DNA of 53,157 nt from DATDEW01 sp046590205 (GCA_046590205.1 JBKJTT010000105.1:1-53157); one strand, 5' to 3'; positions 16,491-26,021 are shown, counted from the first letter of the stretch. A program made the numbers and translations. The notes: generated by a model not told the origin, from the sequence alone.

Positions 16491-18737
16491 ATGAAACAGA
16501 TCGTAACCTCCGCATTCCTTCTAATGATGTTCGTCGGCTTGTCGTATGCACAAGGAGACCCTATCCTTTGGCATCAGACGAAAGGACCCACCGGCGGCAA
16601 CGTCACATCTGTCTGCGTTGACTCGAATAATACGATATTCGTCAGTACACAGGTAGCGGGCATGTTTCGCTCAACAAATAAGGGCGACACATGGAATAAT
16701 CTCAATAGAGGTTTAAAACGCTTACAAGGAAAGCAGATCCTTAGTGATGGCGGGGAGTACATCTTTGTGATGAATTACTATAGCGAACTGCTTCGCTTGA
16801 AAGATTTCGAGATCGGGTGGGAAGATGTACCCGTGATGATCGGAGATTCGATAACAGTTTCTTTTTCACAGATGGCTGCCGGCAGGAATGGATATATTTT
16901 TATATCTACATCAGGGCATGGTATCATGCGCTCAACTGACCATGGCGATTCCTGGGATAAATTAGGCGACTCAAGTTTCCGCGAGCAGCAATTCCTGTAT
17001 GTGACAGTTGCCCGTAATGGTGATGTCTATGGCGTACAATTCAAGAATGGTACCCCAAAAAACTATGTGTACCGCTCACAAGATAACGGCGAGACCTGGC
17101 AAAAACTTCAGCCGGAAATTCCGAATATAGAAGATCCTTTATCAATAGCAATTGCACCTGATAATAGCATTATCTTAGGCACGTATTGGGGTCGAGTCTT
17201 TCGTATGACAAGCGGCGGTAACTCTTGGGCAGAAGTATTTAATCACCCGAGTGACCATGATATTCAGTTTATCCTTCGGACAGATCATAGCGCGAACAAC
17301 GCTATGTATATGACGACTCATAGCAATATCAACGGCACTCTGCAAACACGGACGGGCGGATTCTATCGTTCGATCGATAACGGTGCAACATGGACACTCC
17401 GTGACGGTACCCAGCACGGTGAAAGCAAGTTCTGGATAGCTGAATCAAAGGACGGAGATGTATTTCATTCGAGTGTCCCTCTTGGAGTTATCAAAAGCAA
17501 TAGCTCTGACCAGGGAGCACTGTGGTTTGATAAGAACAATGGCATACTATCGCAGTTCATTGATGGTGTGGCTGTGAACTCGAAAGGTGATGTGTTTTCC
17601 GTTACGCAGTTTTCGATGGATCGCTCTGCATATCCAAGTCAAGGTGACCTATGGGTACCGCTGAACTTCATCTCGCGTGAAGCGTTCAGACCTCCATTCC
17701 TCTATGTTGCAAAGAACGATCTCCTGCTTCATGGTTCCTATTATGGCTTGTTCCGCTCGGTCAACCACGGAAACTCATGGGAGCAAGTCCTCTTTGAAGA
17801 TACGGCAGTTAAAAGCAACCTTATTTATGACGTTGAACAGTTAGCGGGCGGGGATATTTTTGCTTTAAGTTTTAATACAGGCTTAATGGTCTCAAAAGAT
17901 CAAGGGCTTACTTGGAAGAAAGCACCGAACCTCGACCCGATACTACGTATGACAGCGATCGCTTGTAAGGACGATGGTACAGTTCTTTGTTCTGATGAAG
18001 GAACAAATTTTTGGCTTTCCAAAAACGGTGGTATCAACTGGGTAGATATTTCACCTGATAATAATGGATGCTCTCAGCTTGATGCGCACCCAAGTGGCGC
18101 GTTTGTCGCCAGGTTCGGATCTCATGTTGATATCTCTCACGATAATGGAAAAACATGGGAATGGATATTCCCCGACTCTGCGCGCATGTTAGAGCGTCCG
18201 GACTGGTCAACGTACTCAACGTTTATTGATAGAAACGGAGCTGTTCTTGTCACGACCGATAGCGGCATATACCGCTCAAAAGTAGAACCATATAATCAGT
18301 GGGAATTTGTTGCACGCGGCTTGACAGCCCCTGATTATCAGTTGACACATTTTACGAACGTCAGCCAACTTGCACAAGATAAGAACACCGGAAAGTTCTA
18401 TGCAGCATCTCGCGGGCAAAGTATCTACCAATCTACTGTTGATCTTGACGTCCGCTCACCGATCTCGGTATCAGTTTCTGTTGCTCGGCAGAACTATCCG
18501 AACCCATTTTCGTCAAAGACGTTAATACCATTACGCCTTAGCGAGCGCGGAAAAGTAATAGTGACTCTTTCCGATATGCTCGGTTCGTTTGAGCGTGTTA
18601 TTGTTGATGATTACTTTGTTGAAGGTGACCATGATATTGTCGTTGATGCTCGTATGCTTCCTGCCGGGACGTACATCTATCAGATAGAGTATCCTGATGG
18701 GAAACGCGAAGCGAACAAAATGATAGTGACCAAGTAA
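16491..18737 (+). CDS. Secreted Asp-box (BNR-repeat) beta-propeller protein with T9SS sorting domain
   Basis: A 748-aa protein with a signal peptide ending at VGLSYAQG and at least eight Asp-box/BNR motifs (SxDxGxTW type): STNKGDTWNN, STDHGDSWDK, SQDNGETWQK, SIDNGATWTL, SVNHGNSWEQ, SKDQGLTWKK, SKNGGINWVD and SHDNGKTWEW. These form sialidase/VPS10-like beta-propeller blades. The C-terminus has QNYPNPFSSKTLIPL and MLPAGTYIYQIEYPDGK, a T9SS type A module. The catalytic Arg triad and Tyr of sialidases were not recognised, so an enzymatic role is unproven; a binding or adhesion function is equally likely. It has its own unit between two terminators. Confidence 0.8.
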   Translation: MKQIVTSAFLLMMFVGLSYAQGDPILWHQTKGPTGGNVTSVCVDSNNTIFVSTQVAGMFRSTNKGDTWNNLNRGLKRLQGKQILSDGGEYIFVMNYYSELLRLKDFEIGWEDVPVMIGDSITVSFSQMAAGRNGYIFISTSGHGIMRSTDHGDSWDKLGDSSFREQQFLYVTVARNGDVYGVQFKNGTPKNYVYRSQDNGETWQKLQPEIPNIEDPLSIAIAPDNSIILGTYWGRVFRMTSGGNSWAEVFNHPSDHDIQFILRTDHSANNAMYMTTHSNINGTLQTRTGGFYRSIDNGATWTLRDGTQHGESKFWIAESKDGDVFHSSVPLGVIKSNSSDQGALWFDKNNGILSQFIDGVAVNSKGDVFSVTQFSMDRSAYPSQGDLWVPLNFISREAFRPPFLYVAKNDLLLHGSYYGLFRSVNHGNSWEQVLFEDTAVKSNLIYDVEQLAGGDIFALSFNTGLMVSKDQGLTWKKAPNLDPILRMTAIACKDDGTVLCSDEGTNFWLSKNGGINWVDISPDNNGCSQLDAHPSGAFVARFGSHVDISHDNGKTWEWIFPDSARMLERPDWSTYSTFIDRNGAVLVTTDSGIYRSKVEPYNQWEFVARGLTAPDYQLTHFTNVSQLAQDKNTGKFYAASRGQSIYQSTVDLDVRSPISVSVSVARQNYPNPFSSKTLIPLRLSERGKVIVTLSDMLGSFERVIVDDYFVEGDHDIVVDARMLPAGTYIYQIEYPDGKREANKMIVTK

Positions 18738-18760
18738 CATTCCATCAAGTAGAACACATT

Positions 18761-18800
18761 AAAAAGGCGCGGGCATTGTTATCCCCGCGCCTTTTTTCTT
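18761..18800. terminator. Bidirectional intrinsic terminator
   Basis: AAAAAGGCGCGGG (18761-18773) pairs with CCCGCGCCTTTTT (18784-18796) with a 10-nt loop and T/A tails on both strands. It separates the convergent Asp-box and choice-of-anchor D genes. Confidence 0.92.
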
Positions 18801-18820
18801 TGTATGGTGAGAGTATGTTG

Positions 18821-21529
18821 CTAACGAATTATTGCCATATTTTCTTCTTCAAGAAGGTTGCCATTCTCATAAATGCGCACAAGGTACATACCTTGTGCAA
18901 GCCCGTTGGTCATAACATGTAATGCGTTCTGACCTTCTGAAATTCTCTCGTTGAGCTTCAATGCTAACTTCCCGTTCATATCCACAATGATGATCGTCAG
19001 TGCTGCCGCACGCTCGCTTGTGAATGCAAGCGTGACATTCTCACGCGCAGGATTTGGCGAGATGCTCATTGCAAAGCGGAAGCTGGGCTTTTCTGATACA
19101 CTAATGATCGTTACTTCTTTACCCGTTCCGGTAAGTGCTACTTCGATAGGCGAGCCCTCACTTGCGGTTACGGTTATGGTACCGCTCTCGGATTGAACAA
19201 GTGTCGGTGCGAACGTTACGCTCACCGTAGCCAAGCTATCGGGCGCAAGTGTGAACGGTGTGGTCTTATCAACGTTCATAGTAAAGGTTGTGCTGCCGGT
19301 CTTTACTATCGAGTTGATCGTAGCTGTTGCTGTCCCACCGTTCTTGATCGTGAAGCTTTGAGTTGCAGAAGTTTTCATTGTATCGATCTCACCGAAACTC
19401 AAAGTATTCGGCTCGACAATGAGCTTCGAGTCAATACCTTTGCCGCTTAGGTTGATCGTAAGAGTATTGCTTGATGCCTCATCGGTCGTAATAGTGATAG
19501 TCCCTGCATAGTTTTTCTCCTGTGTAGGACGGAAACGTACCTTGAATGTAATGCTGCTATTTGCATTGATAGTGTGTGGGACGGTATCCATGAACTGATA
19601 CCCATTATCAACGCCTGTAATACTATACTTACGTATTGTTACCGGAGCAGAACCTTGATTTTCGATAGTAATCGTAGAATCTTCCAGTTGATTGACACGG
19701 ATATTACCGAAGTTGATCTCGTTCGGGTATATGATCTTGCTCTTGGTGCCCTTACCTTTGAGGTACACGGTGTCTGAAGGGGTAGCAGGGGCATCTCCGG
19801 TAATAATGACCATTCCTGTGACCGCACCTTCTACGGTTGGGGTAAACTTGATCGTTACCTGACCAGATGAGGCAGGTTGTATCTGGTTTGGTTGACTTAC
19901 GATCGTATAGACAGAAGGGGAGACCGTTACGCCAGCAATTGCTAAATTGACCTCACCTGAATTTGTGATAGTAATGTTCTTATTTAACGATGTCCCAATT
20001 CGTATATCACCGAAGTCAATAGTATCCGGGCTGACAGCCATTTTCGGGCGGACACCACGTCCATAAAGCGGGATGATCTTTGTAGGGTTTAACTCGTCAT
20101 TTGAGGTCACGGTCAGTTGTGCTGTATCACGCTGCTCTGCATTGGGAGTGTAAGATACACTTACTGTCTGGGTCTGTGCAGGTTGAATGGTCAAACTTGT
20201 TGACCCGCTGATACCAAACTTTGCTGCATGAGTGCCGCTAATAGTCACAGAAGTCACTTGAAGCGGTGAATTCCCGCTGTTGGTTATATTTAAGGTGCCA
20301 AACGTTTGTACACCTACTTTTGAACTGCCGACATCAAGAAGTGGCGGGACAGATATCTGAGGTGCTGCGCCTGTTCCGGTCAGATTCACTGACGGCGACG
20401 CAATATTATTGAGCGTCAAGAAGGTCAGTGTTCCTGTATATACTTGCTTTGCTATCGGCATGAACCTAACCGTTAGGTTGGTTGAGCCACCCGGTAAGAT
20501 GGTAGTTAGAGCAGGAGGGGTGAGCATAGTGAACCCTGCACCCGTGACTGTGGCAGGTGTAGTCGAGTTGAGGAAAAGAGTATCATCACCTGTGTTTTGT
20601 ATCGTATAGGTAAGGTCCTTGGACGTATTCAGATCAACATTTCCGAATGCTAATGATGTCGCTCCGCCAAAGACCGCTTGAATAGCTGTTCCGGTAACGA
20701 CGACCGTTTTTCGCTGGTCGGCAGATACCGAAGAATTATTGTTAACGACAAATGTATCAACGAACGTACCGCGAGTAGCAGGGTTGAATGTGATTGTATT
20801 TATTTCTTGTTGCCCGGCAGAGATCGAGCGATTCGCCCCTGTGGGTGTTGCAGAGAAGGGTGTCGAGTTTTTCATTGCAGATGACGAAACTGTCAATGCC
20901 AGATCACCGGTAGAGACGATTCGAAGTGTATCGCTGACCGTTGACGATCCTACTCGTTTGGTCCCAAAACCGATGGAACTGCGAGTGATCGCTACGCCTC
21001 GCTGAGCAATGGTGAGGGTATATGTTGTCGTATTCCAGTTGTCGGTGCAATTTCCGCCACCGCTTTGACTATTACCATTGACTGCATTTCCTGCGGCATT
21101 AATAGTAGCGCTGGTACCGCTTGAGGGCACTGCATAGGTAAAATCCCATGAAGCAGTGAGGTTCTTTGGTGTTGAATGAGTAAGCTCTGCTCCTACTTTT
21201 GTTAACCCATCAGAGCCTGCCGTAAGGGTTCCGGTTGCGGAAGCAACATTCACTCCTGCCTGTGAGGCATTTCCATTGGTTGACGATACTGTTACGGTAA
21301 AGTTGTAGGTTTGTCCGGGTTCAAATATTGTTGCACTTGTTGTGATCGAGACGGTTGTCGAATTATTTGAGGAAGTGCAATGGCAACTACACCCTGAAGT
21401 TGAACCGCCGGTTCTGCCTCCTGAATTAGAAACTGCATAGTTCGATAATCCTATAAGGGTTATAGCGAACAGTGTGAGCACTATGATTCGAAGACTATGT
21501 GCCTTCAATTTAGTAACAAAAGTTGTCAT
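18821..21529 (-). CDS. Secreted choice-of-anchor V/D protein with T9SS sorting domain
   Basis: A 902-aa secreted protein. After the signal peptide comes a choice-of-anchor V (Reelin-like) module with the cysteine motif GCSCHC near residue 46, followed by a domain with GLTKVGAELTHSTPKN. Six immunoglobulin-like choice-of-anchor D repeats of about 100 residues follow (each starts with a xFGxxxxG strand, such as DFGDIRIGTSLNKNITI). The C-terminus (SISPNPARENVTLAF, ending EEENMAIIR) is a Por secretion module. The same anchor-V module recurs at 35037. No enzymatic motif is visible; the repeats are probably a surface spacer or binding array. Confidence 0.8.
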   Translation of the reverse strand: MTTFVTKLKAHSLRIIVLTLFAITLIGLSNYAVSNSGGRTGGSTSGCSCHCTSSNNSTTVSITTSATIFEPGQTYNFTVTVSSTNGNASQAGVNVASATGTLTAGSDGLTKVGAELTHSTPKNLTASWDFTYAVPSSGTSATINAAGNAVNGNSQSGGGNCTDNWNTTTYTLTIAQRGVAITRSSIGFGTKRVGSSTVSDTLRIVSTGDLALTVSSSAMKNSTPFSATPTGANRSISAGQQEINTITFNPATRGTFVDTFVVNNNSSVSADQRKTVVVTGTAIQAVFGGATSLAFGNVDLNTSKDLTYTIQNTGDDTLFLNSTTPATVTGAGFTMLTPPALTTILPGGSTNLTVRFMPIAKQVYTGTLTFLTLNNIASPSVNLTGTGAAPQISVPPLLDVGSSKVGVQTFGTLNITNSGNSPLQVTSVTISGTHAAKFGISGSTSLTIQPAQTQTVSVSYTPNAEQRDTAQLTVTSNDELNPTKIIPLYGRGVRPKMAVSPDTIDFGDIRIGTSLNKNITITNSGEVNLAIAGVTVSPSVYTIVSQPNQIQPASSGQVTIKFTPTVEGAVTGMVIITGDAPATPSDTVYLKGKGTKSKIIYPNEINFGNIRVNQLEDSTITIENQGSAPVTIRKYSITGVDNGYQFMDTVPHTINANSSITFKVRFRPTQEKNYAGTITITTDEASSNTLTINLSGKGIDSKLIVEPNTLSFGEIDTMKTSATQSFTIKNGGTATATINSIVKTGSTTFTMNVDKTTPFTLAPDSLATVSVTFAPTLVQSESGTITVTASEGSPIEVALTGTGKEVTIISVSEKPSFRFAMSISPNPARENVTLAFTSERAAALTIIIVDMNGKLALKLNERISEGQNALHVMTNGLAQGMYLVRIYENGNLLEEENMAIIR

Positions 21530-21591
21530 AGGTCTTAGATAGTGTAAGAAAATTGAGTTAATTAACTAATTCTATGACACCGCAAAAGGGC

Positions 21592-21624
21592 TAAATATAA
21601 CAGGTCTGGTTAAAGAAATACAAG
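21592..21624 (-). promoter_or_regulatory. Candidate promoter for the choice-of-anchor V/D gene
   Basis: Read on the minus strand, a TTG (-33-like) lies 21 bp upstream of TATATTTA, one base off the Bacteroidota TAnnTTTG -7 consensus and with consensus spacing. It is about 65 bp upstream of the start codon. Confidence 0.45.
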
Positions 21625-21685
21625 TGAGCGGATTAGAGGAAAGAACGTGGCAGGAATGCTAATCATCCTTTATCTTAGACAATAT

Positions 21686-23098
21686 CTATAACTGCTTCAT
21701 ATTCTTGAGTTTATACTCACCGCGACCGGTATCGTCGGTAAAGGTAAAGACCTTTTTTACTTTGTTGGTATATGTCCAAGTTTCTGTGGCGTCTTCGCCG
21801 ATGAGGAAGCTGCGCTCTATATTGGTCGGCGGACCGTAGAGGATATATATCTTGCCCCTATCAGTCATGGCACCATCATAGAGCCGTGCACTTTTGGCAA
21901 AATTAAAGTAGGCATAATCTGCACGTTTGAAGAACTCCGACATTCGCTCGTTATAGGCAGTTTCAGGTGTCGGGTCTTGTTTAGACCAATAGGCAAAGAG
22001 CTTTCGCATTTGTTCAACGCGTGAGCCGTCTTCGAGTGAATCAAAGGCATCCTCGTTTACAATATAGGACATAGGCGGAAGAGCATCCTTTGGGTCCATG
22101 AGTGAAAGAGGCATATCGAACCACTCAAGCTCAAACTCTGAACTCTGACGACGCTCCAGACCTTCGGCAGTGACCTTTACTTCTACTCTATATTTTCCCT
22201 GATCGAACCTTGAACCTGCAAGACGGAAAAACACTACACCGCGATTAATTGCTGTATCAGGATCAGGGGTAGCAGACCAGTATAAGAGGGTATCGGAGTT
22301 GTTCGTAGCATCGAGTTTGGTATTCCAGCGTATGTCTTGCAGAGAAACCTTCTGCTTGACTATCTCTTTGGGAGTTTCAAACTTATCTTCAAAGAAATCA
22401 CCTAATTGATATAATGTCAGTTCAAGACCTGTTACTTCCGGAGATGTTCTTCCTACAGCCAGAGGTATCATGCCGGTGATGTCCTTGCTGAACCCAAACT
22501 TTTTTCCGAAGTTTTTCGAGGCATACAGATCAGGATTAATTTCACTGTCATAGAGCACAACATCCCCAATGCCGACAAAGCTTGTATCTTTTTGCGTGAG
22601 TGATTTGGTAACATGAAATTCATTTCTGTTTATATCGGCAACAATAGGTCTGAATGCCAAGCGTGCAAGGAAACCATCACGCACCTCAAGTTTACCCTCG
22701 AGTTTTGCAAATGTCTGTGATGAACCGAGTGAAAGCTTTATCACATACGGATACCAGCGCTCTTTATCTGTTGTCTCTTCAAATGTGTTGGCATATATGG
22801 TGTCGCGTATTTCCTTTGATGTAATGATGCTCCCGGCAGGGCGTTCACGTATTTCAATGCCTAACTCACGAATTGCATAGTACTTGCCTTTTGGTAGATT
22901 CTTCTTATCAGTTTTAATGAAAGAAAAGAGCGTACTTGCAGTATTGAACGTTACTATGACACTATCACCTGTGGGGGTTTGATAGATAGCTCCACGGAGC
23001 GGCTCGCCGTAATCAACATACATGCGGCTATCGCGCGAAAATCGTTGTGCTAATGAAGCCGACGAGATGAACAGTAGTATAAAAAGATATTTCTTCAC
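21686..23098 (-). CDS. GWxTD-domain envelope protein
   Basis: A 470-aa exported protein with a signal peptide (MKKYLFILLFISSASLAQ). The C-terminal region carries the GWxTD-type block: FFKRADYAYFNFAKSA, then TDRGKIYILYGPP and ETWTY followed by a final FTFTDDTGRGEYKL. The hallmark Gly-Trp-x-Thr-Asp reads GAMTD here, so Trp is replaced. The domain is widespread in the FCB group and of uncertain function. It starts with GTG (23098) directly after the TAA stop of the upstream lipoprotein gene, which makes them a tight pair. An alternative is a plain beta-sandwich protein with coincidental resemblance, but the TDRG...YGPP series argues for the family. Confidence 0.75.
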   Translation of the reverse strand: MKKYLFILLFISSASLAQRFSRDSRMYVDYGEPLRGAIYQTPTGDSVIVTFNTASTLFSFIKTDKKNLPKGKYYAIRELGIEIRERPAGSIITSKEIRDTIYANTFEETTDKERWYPYVIKLSLGSSQTFAKLEGKLEVRDGFLARLAFRPIVADINRNEFHVTKSLTQKDTSFVGIGDVVLYDSEINPDLYASKNFGKKFGFSKDITGMIPLAVGRTSPEVTGLELTLYQLGDFFEDKFETPKEIVKQKVSLQDIRWNTKLDATNNSDTLLYWSATPDPDTAINRGVVFFRLAGSRFDQGKYRVEVKVTAEGLERRQSSEFELEWFDMPLSLMDPKDALPPMSYIVNEDAFDSLEDGSRVEQMRKLFAYWSKQDPTPETAYNERMSEFFKRADYAYFNFAKSARLYDGAMTDRGKIYILYGPPTNIERSFLIGEDATETWTYTNKVKKVFTFTDDTGRGEYKLKNMKQL

Positions 23099-23461
23099 TT
23101 AGTTATATAACACTCCTTCGAGTACCCAAGTTTTTAGACCCTCTCTCTGGTTCGCGTTAATTGTCAATGCCCCTGACCAGTGTGGCTGTCTGCCATAGAC
23201 AACCCTGATAAGCGAACAGGAGGTATCAAATGGCTCTGCAACACCTCGAACCCCAACCCATGAAGTAAAATACTTATTGTTGTTAGTGGTACGCGGTGCA
23301 TCATGACAACCGGAAAACGCACATGACAATGACATTAACGGAGCCACGTGCTGTCTGTAGCTTACGTCCTTATCCGGAAAAACGATCTGGCTCGGGTCAG
23401 AGATCGCATTATCCGAACACGAGCAAAGTGCAAGAAGACCTATAATTACAATGTATTTCAC
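23099..23461 (-). CDS. Small lipoprotein with CxxxxCH motif
   Basis: A 120-aa predicted lipoprotein starting at GTG 23461 (MKYIVIIGLLALCSC), with a lipobox LALC-S. It has the motif SCAFSGCHD preceded by SYRQHVAPLM, a pattern seen in cytochrome-like or zinc-finger-like secreted proteins of this group. The spacing C-x4-CH is not the canonical CxxCH haem c motif, so haem attachment is not established. It is directly upstream of the GWxTD gene with no gap. The function is unknown. Confidence 0.55.
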   Translation of the reverse strand: MKYIVIIGLLALCSCSDNAISDPSQIVFPDKDVSYRQHVAPLMSLSCAFSGCHDAPRTTNNNKYFTSWVGVRGVAEPFDTSCSLIRVVYGRQPHWSGALTINANQREGLKTWVLEGVLYN

Positions 23462-23525
23462 AATAGATATAACTATCAATACGGAATATCATTCCATAGG
23501 TTGCGGGGTAAAAATGAGGAAAGAG

Positions 23526-23560
23526 GGCACACTTCTGTGTGCCCCTACGGTATTAACGCA
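23526..23560 (-). terminator. Possible terminator after oppA
   Basis: GGGCACAC (23526-23533) pairs with GTGTGCCC (23538-23545) around TTCT. On the minus strand the stem is followed by a short T-rich tract (TCTTTCCTCATTTTT). It could end oppA transcription, though the T-tract is poor. Confidence 0.5.
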
Positions 23561-23568
23561 AATACTTC

Positions 23569-25269
23569 TTACTCCGCGAACCAGCAATGCTTCATTGGGT
23601 TGTTATCCTGCGCGTTGATGGGGTAGTCGCGTACCCAGGGTTGGAGCATGTGATAGTCTTCATCGTAATAGATGATGATCTGTGCCGCGTCCCGTATTGA
23701 CAGCTGATCTGCCTGCGCCCAAAGCTCGTTGGCTTTGGTACGGTCGGTTTCTTTTATCGCCGCTTCATAGAGTTTATCGAACTCCGGATTGCGATAGCGA
23801 GTCTGGTTGATCGAGCTTGGTCCTGATGATGGGATGTTCTTCGAGTAAAGCAGATTCAGGAAGTTCTGCGGATCGGGGTAATCAGCGATCCAGCCTAAAC
23901 GGAAGAATATCGCTTTCCCGTCGTCAATATTTGCTGTGTGCTGTGCCCATTCTGTGAGTTGAAGCTTGATATCAAGCCCAAGTATTTCTTTTAACTGCGA
24001 TTGTATCGCCTGTGCGACGTCTTCGTTTCTTCCGCCGCCTTTATTAAGTTGCAAGGTAAGCTCCGGAAGAGTGCCAAGTTCTTTTTTAGCGATGTCGAGT
24101 TCTGCTCGGGCACTATCTGCATTGAAAGAGTATCCCTTTACTTTCTCGAACGGATAGCCCGACATTGGCGGAGGGACAAGACCATGTTCGCCTGGAAGAT
24201 ATGCCTGATTTTTCAAGACATACTTGATGATCTTTTTTCTATCAATAGCAAAAGCGATCGCGCGGCGAAGATGGATATTGCTAACACCGGGCTTCGTACA
24301 GTTAAAACCATAGAACTGTGTGCCGAGAGCGGCAACCTTATGCAGTTGGAATTTTTTGTATTCACCTTGCACATTCTTATTCTCATCGCATACTTGCGGG
24401 AAGAACTCGTTGGGGATGCGGTACTGTCGGTCAAGTTCGCCTATCTTGAATGCTAAGAATGCAGCTTTGTTATCCTGCATGAAAGAGAACTTCAACGTAT
24501 CAAGAAGCGGAAGCTGGTTGCCGGCTTCATCCTTACCCCAATACTTTGGATTGCGGACAAGGATACAGTGTCTTCCTTCTTTATACTCGACAAAACGGAA
24601 TGGACCTGTGCCGACACCATGATGGGTGAAGTCCTTGCCATATTTTTCAACTGCCTCTCGAGCATAGATGAATGCATTACTGACAGCAACATATTGAATG
24701 AACGGCGAGAACGGCTCCTTCAGCATAACGACGAATGTTGTATCATCCGGCGCTTGCAGACCTGCTACGCCACCGGATAATGATGCTTTACTATCAAAGT
24801 ATTCTTTTGCGCCTTTGATAACCTGAAAGTAGGGAAGGGCAAGCGTGTTTGTGCGTGGGTCAAGGGCGCGGCTCCATGAATAGACTACATCCTTCGCAGT
24901 GAACTTGCGACCTTTGCCATCGGGAAAGCAGGGGTCATCATTGAAATACACATCATCGCGAAGATGGAATGTGTAGGTGATACCATCGGGTGAAATTTCG
25001 TAGCTCTTTGCAAGCGAGGGTTTGAGTTCGAGCTTGTCATTGAACTCAAGAAGCTGGTCATAGACATTCTCTCCGACGTGACGGCTTGTTGCGTCGTTTA
25101 TCTGGACAGGGTCCATTGATCGGAGGTCGCCGGTTTCGTTGAGACGGAACGTACCGCCGTACTTCTTACCACCCTTTGCTTCGCGGAGCGAATGTACGCC
25201 TTCTTCTTTCTTTGAGCAGGAAGAAATAACGAACATACCTGCCAAAAGAAGAACTAATAATTTCTTCAT
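23569..25269 (-). CDS. oppA: Peptide ABC transporter substrate-binding lipoprotein
   Basis: A 566-aa periplasmic binding protein (SBP family 5) anchored as a lipoprotein (lipobox FVISSC-S). The family N-terminus GGTFRLNETGDLRSMDP is present, as are the typical blocks AKSYEISPDGITYTFHLR, DDVYFNDD and GTGPFRF. It is the natural binding partner of OppBCD, though the permease genes sit 20 kb away on the same strand. It is transcribed divergently from the PIN-pair gene, with only 39 bp between their starts. It binds peptides or related cationic substrates by family; the actual ligand is unknown. Confidence 0.9.
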   Translation of the reverse strand: MKKLLVLLLAGMFVISSCSKKEEGVHSLREAKGGKKYGGTFRLNETGDLRSMDPVQINDATSRHVGENVYDQLLEFNDKLELKPSLAKSYEISPDGITYTFHLRDDVYFNDDPCFPDGKGRKFTAKDVVYSWSRALDPRTNTLALPYFQVIKGAKEYFDSKASLSGGVAGLQAPDDTTFVVMLKEPFSPFIQYVAVSNAFIYAREAVEKYGKDFTHHGVGTGPFRFVEYKEGRHCILVRNPKYWGKDEAGNQLPLLDTLKFSFMQDNKAAFLAFKIGELDRQYRIPNEFFPQVCDENKNVQGEYKKFQLHKVAALGTQFYGFNCTKPGVSNIHLRRAIAFAIDRKKIIKYVLKNQAYLPGEHGLVPPPMSGYPFEKVKGYSFNADSARAELDIAKKELGTLPELTLQLNKGGGRNEDVAQAIQSQLKEILGLDIKLQLTEWAQHTANIDDGKAIFFRLGWIADYPDPQNFLNLLYSKNIPSSGPSSINQTRYRNPEFDKLYEAAIKETDRTKANELWAQADQLSIRDAAQIIIYYDEDYHMLQPWVRDYPINAQDNNPMKHCWFAE

Positions 25270-25308
25270 ATATAGATTGATCTTTAGAGTGAATTTGAGA
25301 GATATACA

Positions 25309-25623
25309 ATGCGATTACGGGCGGAAAAGTTGAAGGAGAATGGCGGATGGAACAGCTTCCGCCCCACACTGGTTAAACTCCGCATGAATGCAACACCTAT
25401 CCTATCTAACGGACGGCTTGAGTGTGATGGCGACTCGTGGCTTGTTCGGCTTGATTCGTTGTCTCCTATCTTTGCCGAGAATCTCAATGTGAAGCTCGTC
25501 TTGTGGTCGGATGATAGCGACGGCAACGAAGGTGATGTCGAGCGTATTTCTCGTATCCAACAATTACCGGTTGAAGTTGTAGCTATTGGTTTATCAAGTG
25601 AAGGAGCACTACTGGTACCATGA
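25309..25623 (+). CDS. Unknown protein, partner of a PIN-domain gene
   Basis: A 104-aa protein of unrecognised family, mixed alpha/beta by appearance, with a conserved-looking block NGRLECDGDSWLVRLDSL and no membrane segment or signal peptide. It overlaps the next gene by 4 bp (ATGA), so the two are translationally coupled. As the upstream small gene of a PIN-domain gene it sits in the position of an antitoxin, but I see no AbrB, ribbon-helix-helix, Phd or HTH motif. It could instead be an RNA- or nucleic-acid-handling partner. No function is assigned. Confidence 0.5.
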   Translation: MRLRAEKLKENGGWNSFRPTLVKLRMNATPILSNGRLECDGDSWLVRLDSLSPIFAENLNVKLVLWSDDSDGNEGDVERISRIQQLPVEVVAIGLSSEGALLVP

Positions 25624-26021
25624 AGCAATTTCTTATAGAGACCGATGTGCTTCGTGAGTATCTTGTTACGAAAAACTCTCTTCTCCGCACGGCACTTTCG
25701 GAAGGAGTATGTTATACAACAATGTATAATGCTCTTGAGATATTTCGACTTGCAAGGAATGAGGGTGAGAAAGAAGTCGTTAAAAATATGCTTTCTGTTG
25801 TTCGGGTTCTGGGGTTTAACTATCGGTATGCAGAGCAGTTCGCTCAAATCATTAGAGAGATAGAAGAGGAGAGTAAAACAGACATCACTGAACGCGAAGC
25901 ACTCATAATAGGGATGGCAAAAACATCCAAACTTACGATACTTACTCGCGAGTATTTTGATAGGTACTCTTCGCTACAGGGCGTGGATGTAGCCTGTGAA
26001 GCGGCGACGGTTCCCTCCTAA
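25620..26021 (+). CDS. PIN-domain protein (possible VapC-type RNase)
   Basis: A 133-aa protein with PIN-domain layout: TDVLRE (acidic Asp9), ALEIF (Glu40), REALIIGMAKTSK (Glu93 in place of the usual Asp), then TILTREYFDRY. PIN proteins are Mg-dependent nucleases, often toxins. Two of the acidic positions are conserved and the third is Glu rather than Asp, so activity is plausible but unproven. It is coupled to the 104-aa upstream gene and ends 82 bp before the sigma-factor gene. Unlike standard VapBC pairs it has no recognised antitoxin. Confidence 0.65.
   Translation: MKQFLIETDVLREYLVTKNSLLRTALSEGVCYTTMYNALEIFRLARNEGEKEVVKNMLSVVRVLGFNYRYAEQFAQIIREIEEESKTDITEREALIIGMAKTSKLTILTREYFDRYSSLQGVDVACEAATVPS

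Noticed and set aside
16491..18737. Sialidase enzyme
   Set aside because: Asp-boxes are present but the catalytic Arg/Tyr set is not recognised; Asp-boxes also occur in nonenzymatic propellers.
18821..21529. Haem c protein based on CSCH
   Set aside because: The motif has one residue between cysteines, not two, so canonical haem attachment is not supported.
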